Positions 18,301-33,300 of a stretch of 64,000 nucleotides of DNA are shown piece by piece. The position numbers and the translations under genes were made by a program. The stretch comes from UBA6163 sp041753075 (GTDB taxonomy: Bacteria; Planctomycetota; Planctomycetia; Pirellulales; Pirellulaceae): positions 62,001 through 126,000 of the forward strand of contig JBGSVE010000115.1 in assembly GCA_041753075.1 (NCBI GenBank), written 5' to 3'. The stretch's first letter is position 1, and each line of letters opens with the position of its first letter. Below the pieces are notes generated by a model that ran no database searches, was not told where the DNA came from, and saw only the letters and a program-made list of their open reading frames with translations.

Positions 18301-21300
18301 GAACGCATAGGTGCCACCTTGGTCGCTGGCAAGCGTCAAGGTGCCAGTGCCCGAGGGCGCCAGATCGACGGCATCGACCGAGCCGGCTGCGGTCGTGAAC
18401 CGGACCACGCGCAACGACTGCTCCGATTCATTGTAAGGAACACCCAACGTTGATGGAAAATTGCCCGGTGCCGCAGGCGTCTCGGTGCCGCTGCCGTTAA
18501 TCAATTGGTTGCGAGTGAAGGTGAAGGCCGGACCGGCAACCGGATCGCTTGACTCGGTAAAACCAAAGGCGCGAGCAAAGGCCAGCGGTTGGTCGTTAAT
18601 TGGATTGACGACAACGACAAATTGGCGGGTCACGGTGGCGTTGTCCGTCGTCGTTGCCAAGTTACCATCGATACCGCCATCTTCAACCGTTACCGTGATC
18701 GTGGCCCGACCGTAGATGTTGGCCAGCGGTGTAAAACGCAGGTTGGCGGTCGTGCTGATACCGTCGTAGTCAATGGCGACTGTATTGATAAGCACGGTGT
18801 TGTTACTGACCGCCGTGACCCGCAGCGGCTGTTGTTCGCCGCCACCGGTGGTAATTCCGGTCAAGCCGATGGTCTGTTGGGCTGCGTCTTCGTTAATCGA
18901 CACGTTCGCGATCACGTCAATCGTCGGCAGGTCATTGACCGGATCAATCACGATCGAAATTGTGCCGACTTCGCTGCTGGGCACACCCGACGAGTCGATC
19001 ACGCGATAGAAGAAGACCAATTGCGGGTCGAGGTCATCCGCGTTACCAAGAACGCGATCGACGCCGGGCAAGTCATGCGTGTTGTAATTGAGCTTGGTTG
19101 TGAAGGTGAAATTCCCGTTCGCCATCACGGCCAAGTCGCCAGCGTTGCGTCCGAGCGAATCGCGCAGGCCGACGATCGAACCACTGCCACCTTGAACGCG
19201 CGACTGGCGGCCAGTCACTGGATCGATAATTTCAAGCACCGTGATCACTTGGCCGTCCGCGTCTACGGCACCGGGTAACACAATGCCGTAGTTCGGATTG
19301 CTGGCGTTGAAGCTGGTGCCAGTAGCGCTGGTGAAAATGCCGTTGCCGTTAACGTCTTCGGTCCAACGGAAGGTGCGGTTCGTCGCATTGGTCGCGTTGG
19401 CGATCGTCGGTTCAGCGCCCGAAACAATCGTGACGCGATGATCTTCGATTTCGCCACCAACGGCGATCTGGTCGGCCAGTAAGCCGCCGTTTCGCGAGAT
19501 GCGCAGTCGCAAGATCGCATTGTTGCCGAAGCCAGCGCCGGTCACGTTGAAACCAATGTCGCTGATCGATGGCGTAACAATCGAAATCGCATTGGTGCCA
19601 GGTACAAGCGGTGCACCGGAGGTTAGCAATTCAAACGGATCGTCGAAGTTACCGTCGCGGTTCCAATCGATCCAGGCATCCAAGGCACCGAATGCGGTTG
19701 ACACAACATCAAGCAGCGCGGGCGTTTGGGTGTTGTAGCTGACGTTCAAGACGGCACGTACCGGATCGAGCCTCAGTCCGTCTTCGTCATCAAGCACTTC
19801 GATGATGTCACCGGCTACGTGATCGAGCACCGGTGTTCCGTTCTGACCCCGTGATAGGTCGAGCGTATTGCCGTTGATCGCGTTGATTTTCACCAGCTCA
19901 CGACCCACACGGGCCAAGCCGTTTAGGAATGGAGCGAACACGGCACCGCTGGGCACCGTCGCCTGCAAATCACCAATACTTAGGTTTGCCGACAGGATGG
20001 CAACCAAACCGGCGTCATCTGCTGTGGCAGTTGGACCGGGAACACCGTTGGCTTCACCATCAACGACCACTCCAAGTTTCGCATCGTTGGCAAAGGCTAG
20101 CCCATCAAGAATCACGTGTCGCGCCGCATCGTCTTGGCTGCCATCGGGCAACAATGCCTTGACCGTTTGTGGTGCTTGGCCGGGGAAACGCAATGAATCC
20201 GCGTCGCCGTAATCGAGTTCGTGCTCGCCGAGCAAAATCGTAAACTTGGTTTGCGAGACACGGCGATTGGGCGTCAAACCATTGGCGGCAAGGTCGGCTA
20301 TGCCGCGAATGATGTTTTGCGTAACGGTAAAGCCACCGGCACCTTGGACGTCGATGTTATCGGCGGCAAGCGCTCCCGAGGTACTCTTCAAATAGATCCG
20401 GCCATCCCCGATCGTAAAGCCGCTCAGGCCCAACGTGGGATTGCTGGTGATTGCGTGCAGGATCGAATTGCCGACGGCATCGGCTGTAAACGACGCGCTC
20501 GGAATTACCGATACGGCGACTGCACCACCGGAAATTCCCGACACGCGAAGCCCCGAAACCAAAGGATCTACTGCAATATCAAACGTCTCATTGAGCTTGA
20601 CGAAAGTTGGTGCTGCAGGGTCAACCGTGGCGTTGATGCCTAGTCCGGCGTTGAGAATTGCGTTCGCCAAGCGATCAGCGATTTCGGCGGTCGTGGCACC
20701 GGCGGCAATTCGCACGATGCGAACACCGGCGGGCACATTGGCATCGATCGAGAACTCAAACGTGTTGACTACCGCAGGCGTCACCGATTGATTGGTGATC
20801 GTAAATTGCAACGTATCCAGCGTCGCGGCGGTTTGCGTTGGATTGACTTCGAGCGTCAGCCCTCCGGTGACACCCGGCGTGCTGACGACGAGCGCGCCCA
20901 GGCCATTGTCGAAGCTGCCGCGCAAGTCAACCACATCGCCGACGGAACCGCCCAGGTACACGCGACCATTCTCGATTCCGCGTGCATGAGTGAGACGCAG
21001 GTCCGTGTTCAACGCCACGTTGCCGGCGGTGCGGACGGAATTGGCGATTCGCGAAGCCACCCCATGACGAATGGTGCCCGTCGTCGCGGTACGATCATCG
21101 AGCACATCGGACGCAAACACGGGTACGAAGATCGTGTTGCTTTCGACAACGTATATTGTTGTGGCGGCGGCAACTTCGCTGATCGGCGTCGCGAACTCAC
21201 CACGATCGATCGTCAAGTCGAGCGTTAGTCCATTGTCGACGATGGAGATCACTCGCGCAATCTCAGCACCGATCTGCAGTAAGTCGCCGGCGCGAACATC

Positions 21301-24300
21301 AAAGCTTGGCGAGACATTGACGGTTAGAATCAAATCGTTCTGCAACAGCGTCGAGGGTTGCAACACGCCAAGAGAATCGAGGCGAGTTTCATTGATCGTG
21401 GTCGATTGCGACGCAGCAATCGACGAAACAACCGTGTTGATCGCTTGCCCGCTGGCGACCGTGCCGAGTTGGCCGCGGACGACGGTGAGAACATTGCCTG
21501 AAAGGCCGGTCACACGCACGAGCTCATTGCCAACGCGAACATAATCAGGCGCTCCATCGGCAAGGTTCAAACTGAGCGCGGCCGCGTCGCGCACCGTGAT
21601 TTGAGTCGCTGCCACCGCGACCGTAGCGGCCAGCGAAGTCGTCGCCTGCACGGCCAAACGCACGATTTCGTCTCCCGACAACGCCGTTTCGATTGCCGTT
21701 CCGAGCACGCCGCGCTGGACCGTTAAGTTGTTACCAGTAATCGCCGTAATCAACATGATCTCATTCGACGAACGAATGAAGTTGCCAACCGCAAAGCCCG
21801 TGGCGCTGGCGACGCTGAGCGTCACGTCATCGTCGAAGAAGAAACTCTCGGCGACCGTTGTGGCGGCGCTACCGAGATCGTTAAGCACGTCGATTTCGAA
21901 TCGCTTGGTCAATCCTTCGCGACCGCCACCGGCGGTGTAGGTGAACACTTCGCCATCGGCGACTGAGAACGTGTTGCCGATCTGGCGCAGCGCATTGTTC
22001 GAGACATTGAGCGCGATCGTTTGGCCAGCGAACGCATTGAATTGAACACCAGCGGCAATGCGGAATGGATTGATCGCCAGGAACTGCTTGATCGATGCCC
22101 CACCGCCGCCCGGAGCCAGTCCGGTCAGTGCAGTGAGAATCGCATCGCTGACTTCATCGGCCGAGGCTCCGCTGCTGACAAACACCGGAACGAACGTGGC
22201 GTTGGAAACCGTATCGCCAACGGCCACAAATTCGAGCGTCACAAATCGCGAATTGTTAGTCAAGCGGTCATTGTCTAAGTCGTATTCGACGATCACCGTG
22301 TCGCCGAAGCGAATGCCCGAGGCGTTGACGCCTTCGAGGACTTCGAGCACTAGCGGTTGACCAAGCTGCAGCACATAGCCGGCATCAAACTCAAGTGTCA
22401 CTTGGCGATCACCGGTCACCACCAATTGGTCACCGTCGAAAATGTCGAAGCCGGTGCCCGAGTCCGCTGGGTTCTGCGGATCGTCGGTTTGAATCAGCAG
22501 GTGGTCTTCATTAAGCAGCGTGATCTCATAGACCGCGTCGGGCTTCCACAGTCCGGCGGTTGGCGTGAGGCGAATTTGGCGACTGCTTAGGCTGTACCCG
22601 AACGTGTATTCCGCGCCGGCGGTAAGCGGTCGTCCGTTCTCAGTGACAATCACTTGGTCCGACGTTACGGTGCGGCTGTCGGGACCAATGCCAGTTGGCT
22701 CGATCAATTGAATCGCAAAGAAATTCAGAATCGAATCCGATGGCGTCGAAATATCGGTGGTGACGTTCAAGTCGTCGCCACGAAATACGGTGGTGAGCAA
22801 CCGCTCGTTATCCAACGAGTCATTGTCGTTATCCAGTGGCAACAACAACCGTGCGATCGGTCCGCGCGTGTCACTGCTGTCGATCGCACCGCGATCTTGG
22901 AAGATCGACGATCCTTGGCCGCCGATGTTGGGATTGACAAGCGAGTCATCCAAACGTGGACGACCGACAAGATCAAACTCCGGTGCAATGATTGGGCTGG
23001 GAAGGATGCCCACCGAAGTCTTCACCGTATCGAGCGCGCCACGTTCTTCGAGACTGGCGAAACTACTATCGATCAGCAAACTATCGACCAACGCTGCGGG
23101 ATAAAAATTAACGTCGTAGGGACTGTTGGATGCACCAAACGTTATGTCACGGAATTGCTGGCGCTGGTTTGCCGTTACGGGAACACCGCTTGTGGTAACG
23201 ATGGCCACAAATGGATCGACAAGCGCGGCGGGCAGATTCACCACGTTATCTTGCAACAACGACGCCAGTACGACGATCTCAGACGCGTTGGTATTGTTGA
23301 GAGTGACCGCGTTTCGCGAATTGCTAATCACATTATTCAGCAGCGTCGGTGCGGCACCTTCGGAGATCGCGATGCCCACGCCGATCCTCATTTCGCCACC
23401 AAAGATTGTGTTGTTGACGACGCGAGCAAACGGTGCCGAAGTCGTCACGCCTTGGCCTCCACCGACGATTTGAATCCCGCCGGCTTGGTTTCCAACGAGC
23501 AGATTGTTCGTCAACACGACGCCGGGGATTTGACGCGTGAGGTTGTTGACGGGCAAGTTCTTGACCGGACCTGGCAACGCCAAGCCATTCGCATCGGCGG
23601 TCGCGGTGGTCCGAATGCCAAACAACGACGAGCCGAAGATCGAAGTCGATTGCACGATGACTTGGCCTTGGTCAACGAAACGGTTGCTGTCGCCTCCATC
23701 TTCACCAGGCACGGCGTCGGTACCGTAAATGATTGGCGACAAGTGCTTGTTGATCGGATTGACAGGATCGAAATCGAGACCGCCAAACGAGTCGGCGGCG
23801 ATCGAGCCGTGCAACGCGATGATCGTATCGGCAGGGTTGAAATTCTGGCCGCCAGCAGTCGAGGCCTGGATGCCGAGCAACGATTGGACGCCGGCTTGAT
23901 TGATGGCCGCAATGATTGCGCCGCCGATCTGGGCCGGTGTGAAGGAAGTATTGAAATCGACCCTGATGCGGCTGCCATCGGTTGGTTCATCAAAGACGCC
24001 GCCGGTCATGTTGTTAAACTCGAACGTAACCGTGTTGACGCCGTTGGATAGAGTGAAGAAATCGCCGTCGTTGATCTGTGATCCGGCGTGATTGACTTGC
24101 AATGAAACGCCTTGCGTCAAGCGATCATTGGGACCGTAGTAAGCAGCCGGCAAGCGAACCGGGTTGGCTTGGTTAGTAAGGTTGTCACCGCGATCCAGCA
24201 GCGTACGGCTGGTGCGAATTTCCAGTTGATAATCGCCCTGGTTGATGCTGACCAACGAGCTGCCGCTGCCAATTCCGGACAGTCCAAAGCGAACAAAGTT

Positions 24301-27300
24301 TGGATCGCTGCCAGCCGGGTTTGTCGCCGGATTGGGAATGAACTGATTCAGATTCTGGCCACCCGAAACCGCTTCGCCGCGTTCGGCCAAACCGACGACA
24401 ATGTCATCCAAATGAACTGACGACGTTGCGTTATTGCGGGAACCTAAACCCGTGAACGCGGTCGTGCCGGTGCGATAGAGGCCGAAGTTATGTGCGGGCA
24501 AACCACCGTTCGCAATTGAATACTGTTCGCCGTTGATCGACATCAACAACGCAGTGGTTTGCGTTACCGAGGTATAAAGTCGAATGCCGTTTACGCCGAC
24601 CAATGGGAAGGCACTCAATCGCTCGGCTGCGGTCGCGTTCGGATCGCCGACCGTGTCGGCAATCACTTGTCGCATGACGTTGCGAACTTGAATTTCGCTT
24701 AGCGCCGGTGAAATCGGAATCGGTGTGTTCGTTCCGGCCACACCTGGACTCGAAATGATCAAGCCCGTTGCGGTCATCCCGGCGGCGCTTGCGCCGGTTC
24801 CCAGTGGGACATGCACTTGATCGGGTCGATTGGCGATGACGGCTGATCCATTACCAAGGCTGGCCGCAACCTTGGCAGCCAGCGAAGCCGCTGTTTCGTT
24901 TGGATTGAACAGCACGTCGTCAACGCCCGGAACTCCCGCGAACGTCGTCACATCGCGGAACGTCAACGTTCTCGGCACACCGCTTTGGCTGACCACAAAT
25001 GTATTGCCATCTTGCAGGTGATCGGCGTCGGGCAGCGCAATGATAAGTCCATGGTCGAACTCGAAGTTCGTGGCCCCAATTCGCACCACGTGACCGTCGG
25101 GAATGTCGGCACCGGGAAGCGAACGAATTTCGCTTTGGTCGGGCCGAGCTTCACCGTTGCTGGTGTATTCAAAGCGGACGCGAACGCGCTCGCTACCGGC
25201 AAACTGGCCCAAGTCGATTCGGGCTTGGCGATAATTCGCGCCATCGTCAAACAACTCTTGAACATAGGTTTGCGTCACCGTGTTGAAGAACCGGCTGGTG
25301 CCAGCGCTGAACTCCTGGGTCAGCGGCGATGCGACTCCCAAGGTGCCCGTGTTATTGGTTGCGACCAATCGCCAAACGTTGTCATCGCCAGCCACAAACA
25401 CGCGCAACGAATCGCGCATGTCAACGATTGTGGTGCCGGTTTGGCTGCTGGCTGCGTTCTCAGTGGACAATCGATACGTGAAGTACAACGTCGGTTGATC
25501 TTCAGCGGTAATGCCGGTCAAGTTGATGTCGCGGCTTTCGACCGTACCATACGCACCGCCGGGAAACGCCGTTCCGTTGTCGAACCCTGAGGGCTCCGAT
25601 GCAGGAACTTGTCCGGCTTGGTAAAGCGGCGTGGCCGAGCGTTGATTGAAATCGCCGTCGAGTGCTTCGAACCCGAAGTACAGCGATCCACCGCCATCGC
25701 GAACGTTGCGGTTGTCGTCCAGTTGTCCGTAACCGTGACCGGCAACGGCGTCGGTGGCATTGCTCAGGTGCCACAGGTTTTGCGTCAGCGGGCTGAAATA
25801 CAAACCTTGAACCGTCGTCGCACTGGCTCCTGAAAGCGCCGACGATTCAGCGGCATTTTGAAACACGCGCACGGCGGTTGCGTCGCCACCGCCAACCAAA
25901 TCTTGAATATCAAACGCGAACAGGTTGTTCGAGCCGGCGACTTGGCCAAAGAAAACGGTGTCCGATCCATCGAGTGTGAACCCGAGCGGGCCAGCGGTTA
26001 CGTTGCTGAACCTTAATATTGCGCCGGTGCTGTCCAATACTGTGCCGGGCAACAGCCCGTTGACGTCGCCATTGGCGATATCGGGATCAAGGTCACCCAG
26101 GGCCGAGTTGTCGATCGTCGGCCCATTCGCCGCGATCGTGCGGTTGACGATGTAACGGAAAATCTCGCCATTGTTTGTAAATGCGTAGACCGCGTCTTCG
26201 TCGCTGGCGATGGTGGTCACGCTGCCGGTGGTCGCAACGGCAACTTGGCCGACATTTGTGGTTCCCGACCACGGCGTGTAGTCCGGCACGGAGGTATTGC
26301 CATTGCGATTTGCACCCGCGAGATCTTCCGCCCAATAGTTGGCCGGTGACGCCGCGGCCAAGTTTGCCGGTAACGGACTTCGATTGACGCCGTTGAAGCG
26401 ATTGATGACCGAGCCATCGTTTGGCGACAGAATGAAAATCATGTTCGTGCGCTGGCCGATCGGGACAATGGCCGGCCCGGTACCCAGCGTCATATCCAAG
26501 GTGCCGTCGGGCGGATTCGTCGTGTCCGTTGCGACCACGTCCAGACCGGTGAAATTATTTCGATCGGCGACGGCATAGATCCGCCGGTCGAACGCTTCGG
26601 CGACTATCCCATTGTTATTGCTCCAATAGGTCGTCGCGCGGAACGTTAGGCCTTCGGCGTTTGCATTAACGTCCGAAGTCGCAGTTGTGGGTTCGCTTTG
26701 GTGAACGAAGTTGGGCGCAGTGCCGGTTCGCTGGTAATCAAACGTGGCAATACCACTTGTTCCACTTCGCAAAATCGCACCGTCGGCACCCAGGAACGTC
26801 ACCGCGCCATCGTCAGCACGACGTCCATCGATCCCAACCATCTCGCCAATCGAATTACCGGCGAATGCACCGACGTTGCTCAGCAATGTTGCATCGTCGA
26901 GGATCGTCCCCGCGCCGTTGGGCGATCGATTGAGCGTCGAGTCAAATCGTCCCGTGAAGGCATTGAAGACCTTCAATTGGTTATTGTCCAAAGCGATCAG
27001 CGGAATGTCACCGAGATCAAAGGCGATGACGTTTTCGTCGCCGGTGCCAAACGTCAAAGGTTGTAAGATTTGACCGGGCGATTGGTCGCCGCGTCCCCCA
27101 AATGCTTGCGGGACTTCGTCGTTCAGAATGCTGAACCGTTCGTCGGCATAGCGGTTCTGGCCATCGATCGGCTCGAGTCGAACCAGCGTGCTGGTCGGCG
27201 TGGCGCTGGTGAAGTGATCAAGGGCCTCGGAGAGTTCATTGTTGGCGGAGACCACACCCCGATACTCGCCCGCCGACGACAATTCGATCGGTCCAATAAA

Positions 27301-30300
27301 CGGGTCCGTTGCGCCCGCCGAGCCACGCGACAAATCGGTTGTGTTCAACGGATTGACCTGGATCGTGCGATCATCCAGCACGTTGCTGTCCGTACCGATC
27401 GCGATCAATCGGTCGCCGTTGAACAAGTAAGCGGTCGTATTGGGTTCGGCGTAATCGATGTCGATCGTTACCGAAGTGCGATCAAAGGGGTCGGTCGCAA
27501 ACGGTGCTTCGTCGATCCCAACCGCCGGATTCAAATTGCTTGGGTTGTTGATGACTTGACGTCGATTGACATCAAACGTGAATTCGTTCTGGTTGTTGAA
27601 TAGCGCCCCGGCGGCGCTGAGGACACCGCGGCTACTGGCATCGACGTCGCCGATGAAAGTCGACGCACCGGTGTGGACCGCCGTGCCGGCCAGCGGCGAA
27701 TGCGCGGGCAATCCAATGATCTCGATACCCGTTGCCGCATATCGAATATCGGCATAACGAACGGTAGAGCCGGCGAATTCATCTTGCTCACGCAGCCGAA
27801 TTTGCAATTGATAACTGCCGCTGGTTTCACCCGTGGCGATCAGCGCGGGATTGCGCAGATCAACGCTATTGGCACTGCGGACGCGAACGAAGTACGACGT
27901 TAGCGCCGTACCCGAGCCTGGCAAAACGACGCGCATTCCGGCGTCGCCTTCGTTCAGGCTGTAATCGTCGCGGTAGGTTCCATCGGCGTTTGCACTGGCT
28001 TGGGGGTTGAACAACATCGGCCTGCCTGCGCCCATGAATGTGGCGAATGTTGACGGGCTGCCGGCTTCGACGAGCGAGTTGTTGCTGATCGCCAAGATGT
28101 TGCCATCGATGTCAATCAATTCGATAACGCTGTCGAGTCCAAATTCCGTGTTGTCGATATCAAGCCAAACTTGCGTCCCCGGCGTGCCAAGGAATTCATA
28201 CACATCGACATCGCGCGAGACCGAGATCGCACCTTGAATTGTATAGCCAAGCCGCAGATTTTCATCCGACGCTTTTTCACCGGAGGCCAACAGCCCCAGG
28301 AACTGGGAACTGACTCGCGGCAAGTTATTACTGTCGCCAAAGCCCGAGATATCGCCTTCGAGTTCAATCACGGTCTCGACGTTGCGATCATGACTGTATT
28401 CGTCCAGAACGACACCTTTCCATTCACCCGAGGCAACAAGCGAGTCGGGACTTTCCAGCAACTCGAGCACCGCCGTGAACGAAACCGAATTGGACAACGG
28501 GTCGGAGCGCCAAGAGTGTGCCGTCGTCGTGATCGCCGGTCCATAATTCGGCTGCGGCAACCCGGGCACATTGATCAATGGAATATCGACGGTGTCAATC
28601 GTACCGTTGATTGTGAACGGTTGCGGGAACCCCGGAGCGTGTTGCGGCCAGTTATCAGCCGCCCAGCCTTCGTAACGCCCACCGATCAGCCCTGTGCCGT
28701 TCTCGAATGTGCCATAGTGCCTAAAGCCAACTCGCTCGGGACCATCCAGCACGGTCACGCGGAAGTTGTTGGTGCCCGGCGTGCCTTCGGTAAACAAAAT
28801 GTCGCCTGAATCTGAGGCAATCACCGGATCATAGTAATTGATATAACGCAACTCACCGATCGGTCCGGCACTACTGAAACTGACTTTCGTAACCAACTCG
28901 GGACGCCCATCGTCCAAGGATTGTTCGACTCGCCAATTGACGAGCCCATTGGCACCGGCGAACGAACCTTCGCTGGCGACAACATCTTCGGCCACCAAAG
29001 TCGGCGGCAGGGTGATCGTCGTCGATCCCAATCGAACCGCACCGCCATCGGCACCCACGTCGATGAAGTTCAAATAGTCAAACAGCGAATTCTGCAGCGG
29101 AAAGAACGTATTGACGCCCTGGGTCGTGACGCGGTCACGCCCACCACCAGCCGAGGCACCCTTATCGCCGCCGGCAACCGGCTGAAACTCGAAGTGTCCG
29201 GGAATCAAATCCGGCACGTCATTGTCGATCAACGTACCGCGATCAACTTCGGGTCCGGTGGGGAAACGGCTGGTGAACGCGACATTGTTGGTTGCATTGA
29301 GCGGTTGGCCGTCGAGATCAAACCCGGCACCCACCGACGAATCCGAAAGCGATGTCAAAATCACTGGGAAGCCCGGCGTGCCGACTACGTGCAACCGACC
29401 GCCGATCCGATCGGTAATATCCAGCGGCGAACCGTTCGCGTTGAAACCCGCCGCCGTTCCAAACAACTTGACCACCAACGATTCATCATTGCTACTTTCC
29501 AAACGCAAGCCACCCACGGTGTGGAAGTTTGGAATGTTGATCGCACCGAGTACCACATGCACGATGTCGGTATCATCCCAGACGGATTCAGTGGTCAAGG
29601 TTTGTTCGCGAACCACAATCGCATTCAACGGCACTCCCTGCAATCGATTGCCGCGAACCAGTGGTCCCTGATTGCCAATCGTGCCGGGCAACACGTCAAT
29701 GATGCCGGTTTGGCGACCGATGTCCGAGACATACTGGGCATTGAGCGCATCGACATTGATGCTGATTGCGGCCATCGCCGAATCGTCACCGTTGCTGGCG
29801 ACATTATCGTTGTCGTCGCGGCCGTCAAACGTATTGGCAACGATGATTGGTTGGCTGGCCACGACATAAATGATGGCTGCCGTATTGGGTCCACGACCCT
29901 CGCGAACTGCCGTGGTCGCACCGCCCAGGCCGTTGGCAATTTTCTCGAAATGCGTGTTCGCAATCCGCGCTTCAGCTTGGTGAATTTCAACGGCGTTGAA
30001 GGCACCGGTCGTGCCGACCAAACCGGTGACACCACCGGCATTGGCAATCCGCGCGGAGTCGAGACTTAACCGGCTCAATCGGCCCGCGTACAACCCGCCC
30101 CAATCACCGCGCTCGCCATCGGTGTCACCGCCCGGCGTACCGACATTATCGTTGGTGTCGAAGGTTCCCCCGGCTCCGAATCGATCGTCCGAGATTGATG
30201 TGAACACGATTTCGCTGCCCAGCGCACCTTCGGCAATCAACGTCGTGCCGATGCCCAATTCGATTCGTGCGCCACCGGACTTGATAATTAGACCTGGATC

Positions 30301-33300
30301 AATCACCAACCCCGCGTCGCGTCCGCCGCGGCGGAACGAAGCCCCATCATTAAATCGTGGGTCGGTGCGGGCAATCGTCTTGGTCTGGGCCGGGATCGAC
30401 CCGTTGTCCAAGAACGACGTCGCCGTGCGATCGATCTCGCCGACGAGCCTGAACGGAGTGCCCGGTGCATCGGAGCGGTAGATGCGACGACCGACAAAAT
30501 CAGCGGTCAGACTTTGTTCTGGCCGCGTGCTGTCGATGAACTGCAATCCGGAGATTCGCAATGATCCGGTTGATGAGGTGAACGTGCGCGGCGTGCTGGG
30601 CAGCGACTCGTTACCAAACGCATCGACGAAGGTATACGTGTAGTCATGAGCGACATTCGCAAGCGTACCACCGGCCACGTTGGTGACCGTAAGCGACGTG
30701 TGATCCGGTCGCGTCCCGCGGGAAGTCCCCAGCGGATCGTGTTCGACTACTGGGCCGCCCGGCGAACCAGCCAACAGTAAATTCTCGGACAAAATGTGAA
30801 CGATGTCACCGTCGTTGAACCGCGCCGGAACGGTTAATTCTTCCAATCGGTTGCCGGGTAATGTTTCGATTTCGATGAACAAGCCGTTGCGCGAATTGCC
30901 GATCAACGTGTTGCCGATAATCTCGGGGCCAATGCGTTGGTAATCGGGCACAAACAAGCCAAAATCTTGGTAGCGATTCTCGGTGAACGTCGTGAACTCG
31001 AAAGATTCAGGATCGGCTGAGATCGCCGCCGAGGCGCTGTCGATGATCGTGTTGTAAGACAATTCCGGTCGCTGCGCCGAAAGGTCAATCGGGCGCACCG
31101 TTTCGCCGCCAACCAATCCACCACCAAAACTCAAGCTCGCATGATTGACGTAATTGACGAAGATGCCTTTGCGTTCATCGTCGGTGCGTCCACTTTGACG
31201 ATCGATGTCACCACGGAACTCGATGCCGCCCCAATCTCCCGGGCGCAGCGGAACATTGATCGGATTGCTGATCGTGCCGACGCTACGATCGTTGTAACTG
31301 GTGAACACAACGTCGTTGCCCGGCGTGCCCAAGATTTGTAGCGCCCCGCCAAGACGATTGGCCGATGTATCGGAGCCGACAACGACGCGACTGCCCAGCA
31401 TCTTGAACAACGCTCCGGCATCTACCATCACGGTAACGCCCGCCGGAACCTGCAACGAGTCGCCGTCGGGCAATACCGTGCCGCTGCGACCGATCAAGTA
31501 AGGCACATTGTCTGCTTGGGTCGTAACGTCGTTGTCAAAACCCTGATCCCCCAGAATGCGAACGATCTGGCCCGGCGTCGCAGTCGCGAGCGCGGTTTGC
31601 AATCGCGAGTAGGGCGTCGTCAATCCACCGTTGCCGGCGGCACCAAAGTTCTTGTGAACGTACAGCGTATTGGCCGTGTTAGCGACATCGAACCAGAAGT
31701 TGTAGTTACCGCCATCGACGCCATCGCGATCACCATCAAATGCGGTTCCCGCAGCGTCGCGCAGTGTGGCAACGCTCTGCGTCGGGTTGAATTCAACGCG
31801 CAATTCATAACCGCCCTCAGTGGTGCCGCCGGACCCTTGCGCCGCCGAGTTGGCATCAAACTGGTTGCCTTCGGACGTGATCGCCAGCGAGTAGTGGCCG
31901 ACGGGAAGTTGCAGGTTGATAAATGGGTCGGCACCGAAATAGTCTTCGTTGATCGCAACGATTTCCCAACGCCGCAGCGTACCCACGCCATTGGTCACAT
32001 CGCGCAACAACACCGCTCGCGCATCCAGCGTGCTCGAGTTGGCCAGGCGATTGGCGATCACCTCGGCATTGAACATGCCGGCGGTTGTCAACTGGAACCG
32101 ATAATGATCGACGTTCAGCGATTCGGGTTTGTAGAGGTGTTGGCCGTGAACGACATCGTTGTTGCCCGGATAAACCCACTCGACTCGGCCACTGGTCGCG
32201 ATCTGCGGCGAGTATCCAAGGAAGCTTCCCTGAGGCAAATCCGAGGGGTCGTTGAGCCCCAGGACGCGCATGATTTCGGTGAGCGCGGATTCGAAGATCG
32301 AGGGTCGATTGTCCGGTGCATCGCCGAAACCTTCGTACCAGTTCTCGTTGGCGTCGAAGACCAGCAGGTTGACGGGGTTGAGAAAGCGGTCGAAGCGAGC
32401 ATACGTCGCCAAGTTGCCGTCACCGTTGGCGTTGACACCGCCGACCGGGAACATATCACCCAACACGATGCGCAGCGAAGACGGCAAAATCGCGTTCGGA
32501 TCGACCGTCGGCAACTGGCTGGTTGGCGTCTCGATAAAGTCGATTCCAAACGTCGAGCCCAAGATGCCGAACACCTCGCGGAATCGTGATTCCATTTCGG
32601 CGGACATAAGATTATCGAGGTTATCGACGGCGCTGCCAAACGACGCACCGTACTTTTGACCCTTGGAGAAGCTGTAGTAGAAAGTCGAAATACCTGGCTT
32701 GCTATCGGCGGCTGCGATCAAATGGTTTTCCAGCGAGATATCGCGGTGGCCTTGTTGGTCGTTGTCGCCGGGATAGTCGACGGTGCGTTGGGCACCGGCG
32801 ATCGATTGGCCAGTGACGCGGAAATTGGCGCGTCCGCCGAGGCTACCGAACGTGCCGCCACCAAGCGCATTGGGCGTAAACGCGCTAAAGGTTTGGTTGG
32901 TCGGATTTTGCGCATCGCCGATTCGCAAGCGGATCGTCTCGGCCGTCGTGGCACCGGCAAGCACGTTGATCGCGCTACCAAAAACCAACCGTACGTAACG
33001 TTCGGATTCGGGCAATTGATCCGCGGGCAACGTGATCCCACGCATTGCAGGGGTGATGATCGAAGTGGGCGATCCGAGCAGCACATCATCGGCTGTCGAA
33101 ACCGTGCCCTCGGTTGTAATCAATTGATAAAACGCGGGACTGGCAATCGACGAACCGGCGGCGAAGATATCGGCGGAGTCAAAGTAAACGTCGATCGCGT
33201 TGGGATGCTCGGTGACGTTGACCGTCCGCGCCGCCGAATCTTGCACCACATCAACCGGCGTCGGGACCACCGAAACGACCTGCGCACCGACCTCGATTTC

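Noticed and set aside
22654..24051. 465-codon open frame on the plus strand opposite giant 1
   Set aside because: It lies antisense to a well-supported coding region. Its translation is rich in Arg/Asp/Val with no motif, and many similar frames occur opposite the giants (28921-30069, 31516-32589, 32656-33678, 52908-53834). They follow from the codon bias of the giant genes.
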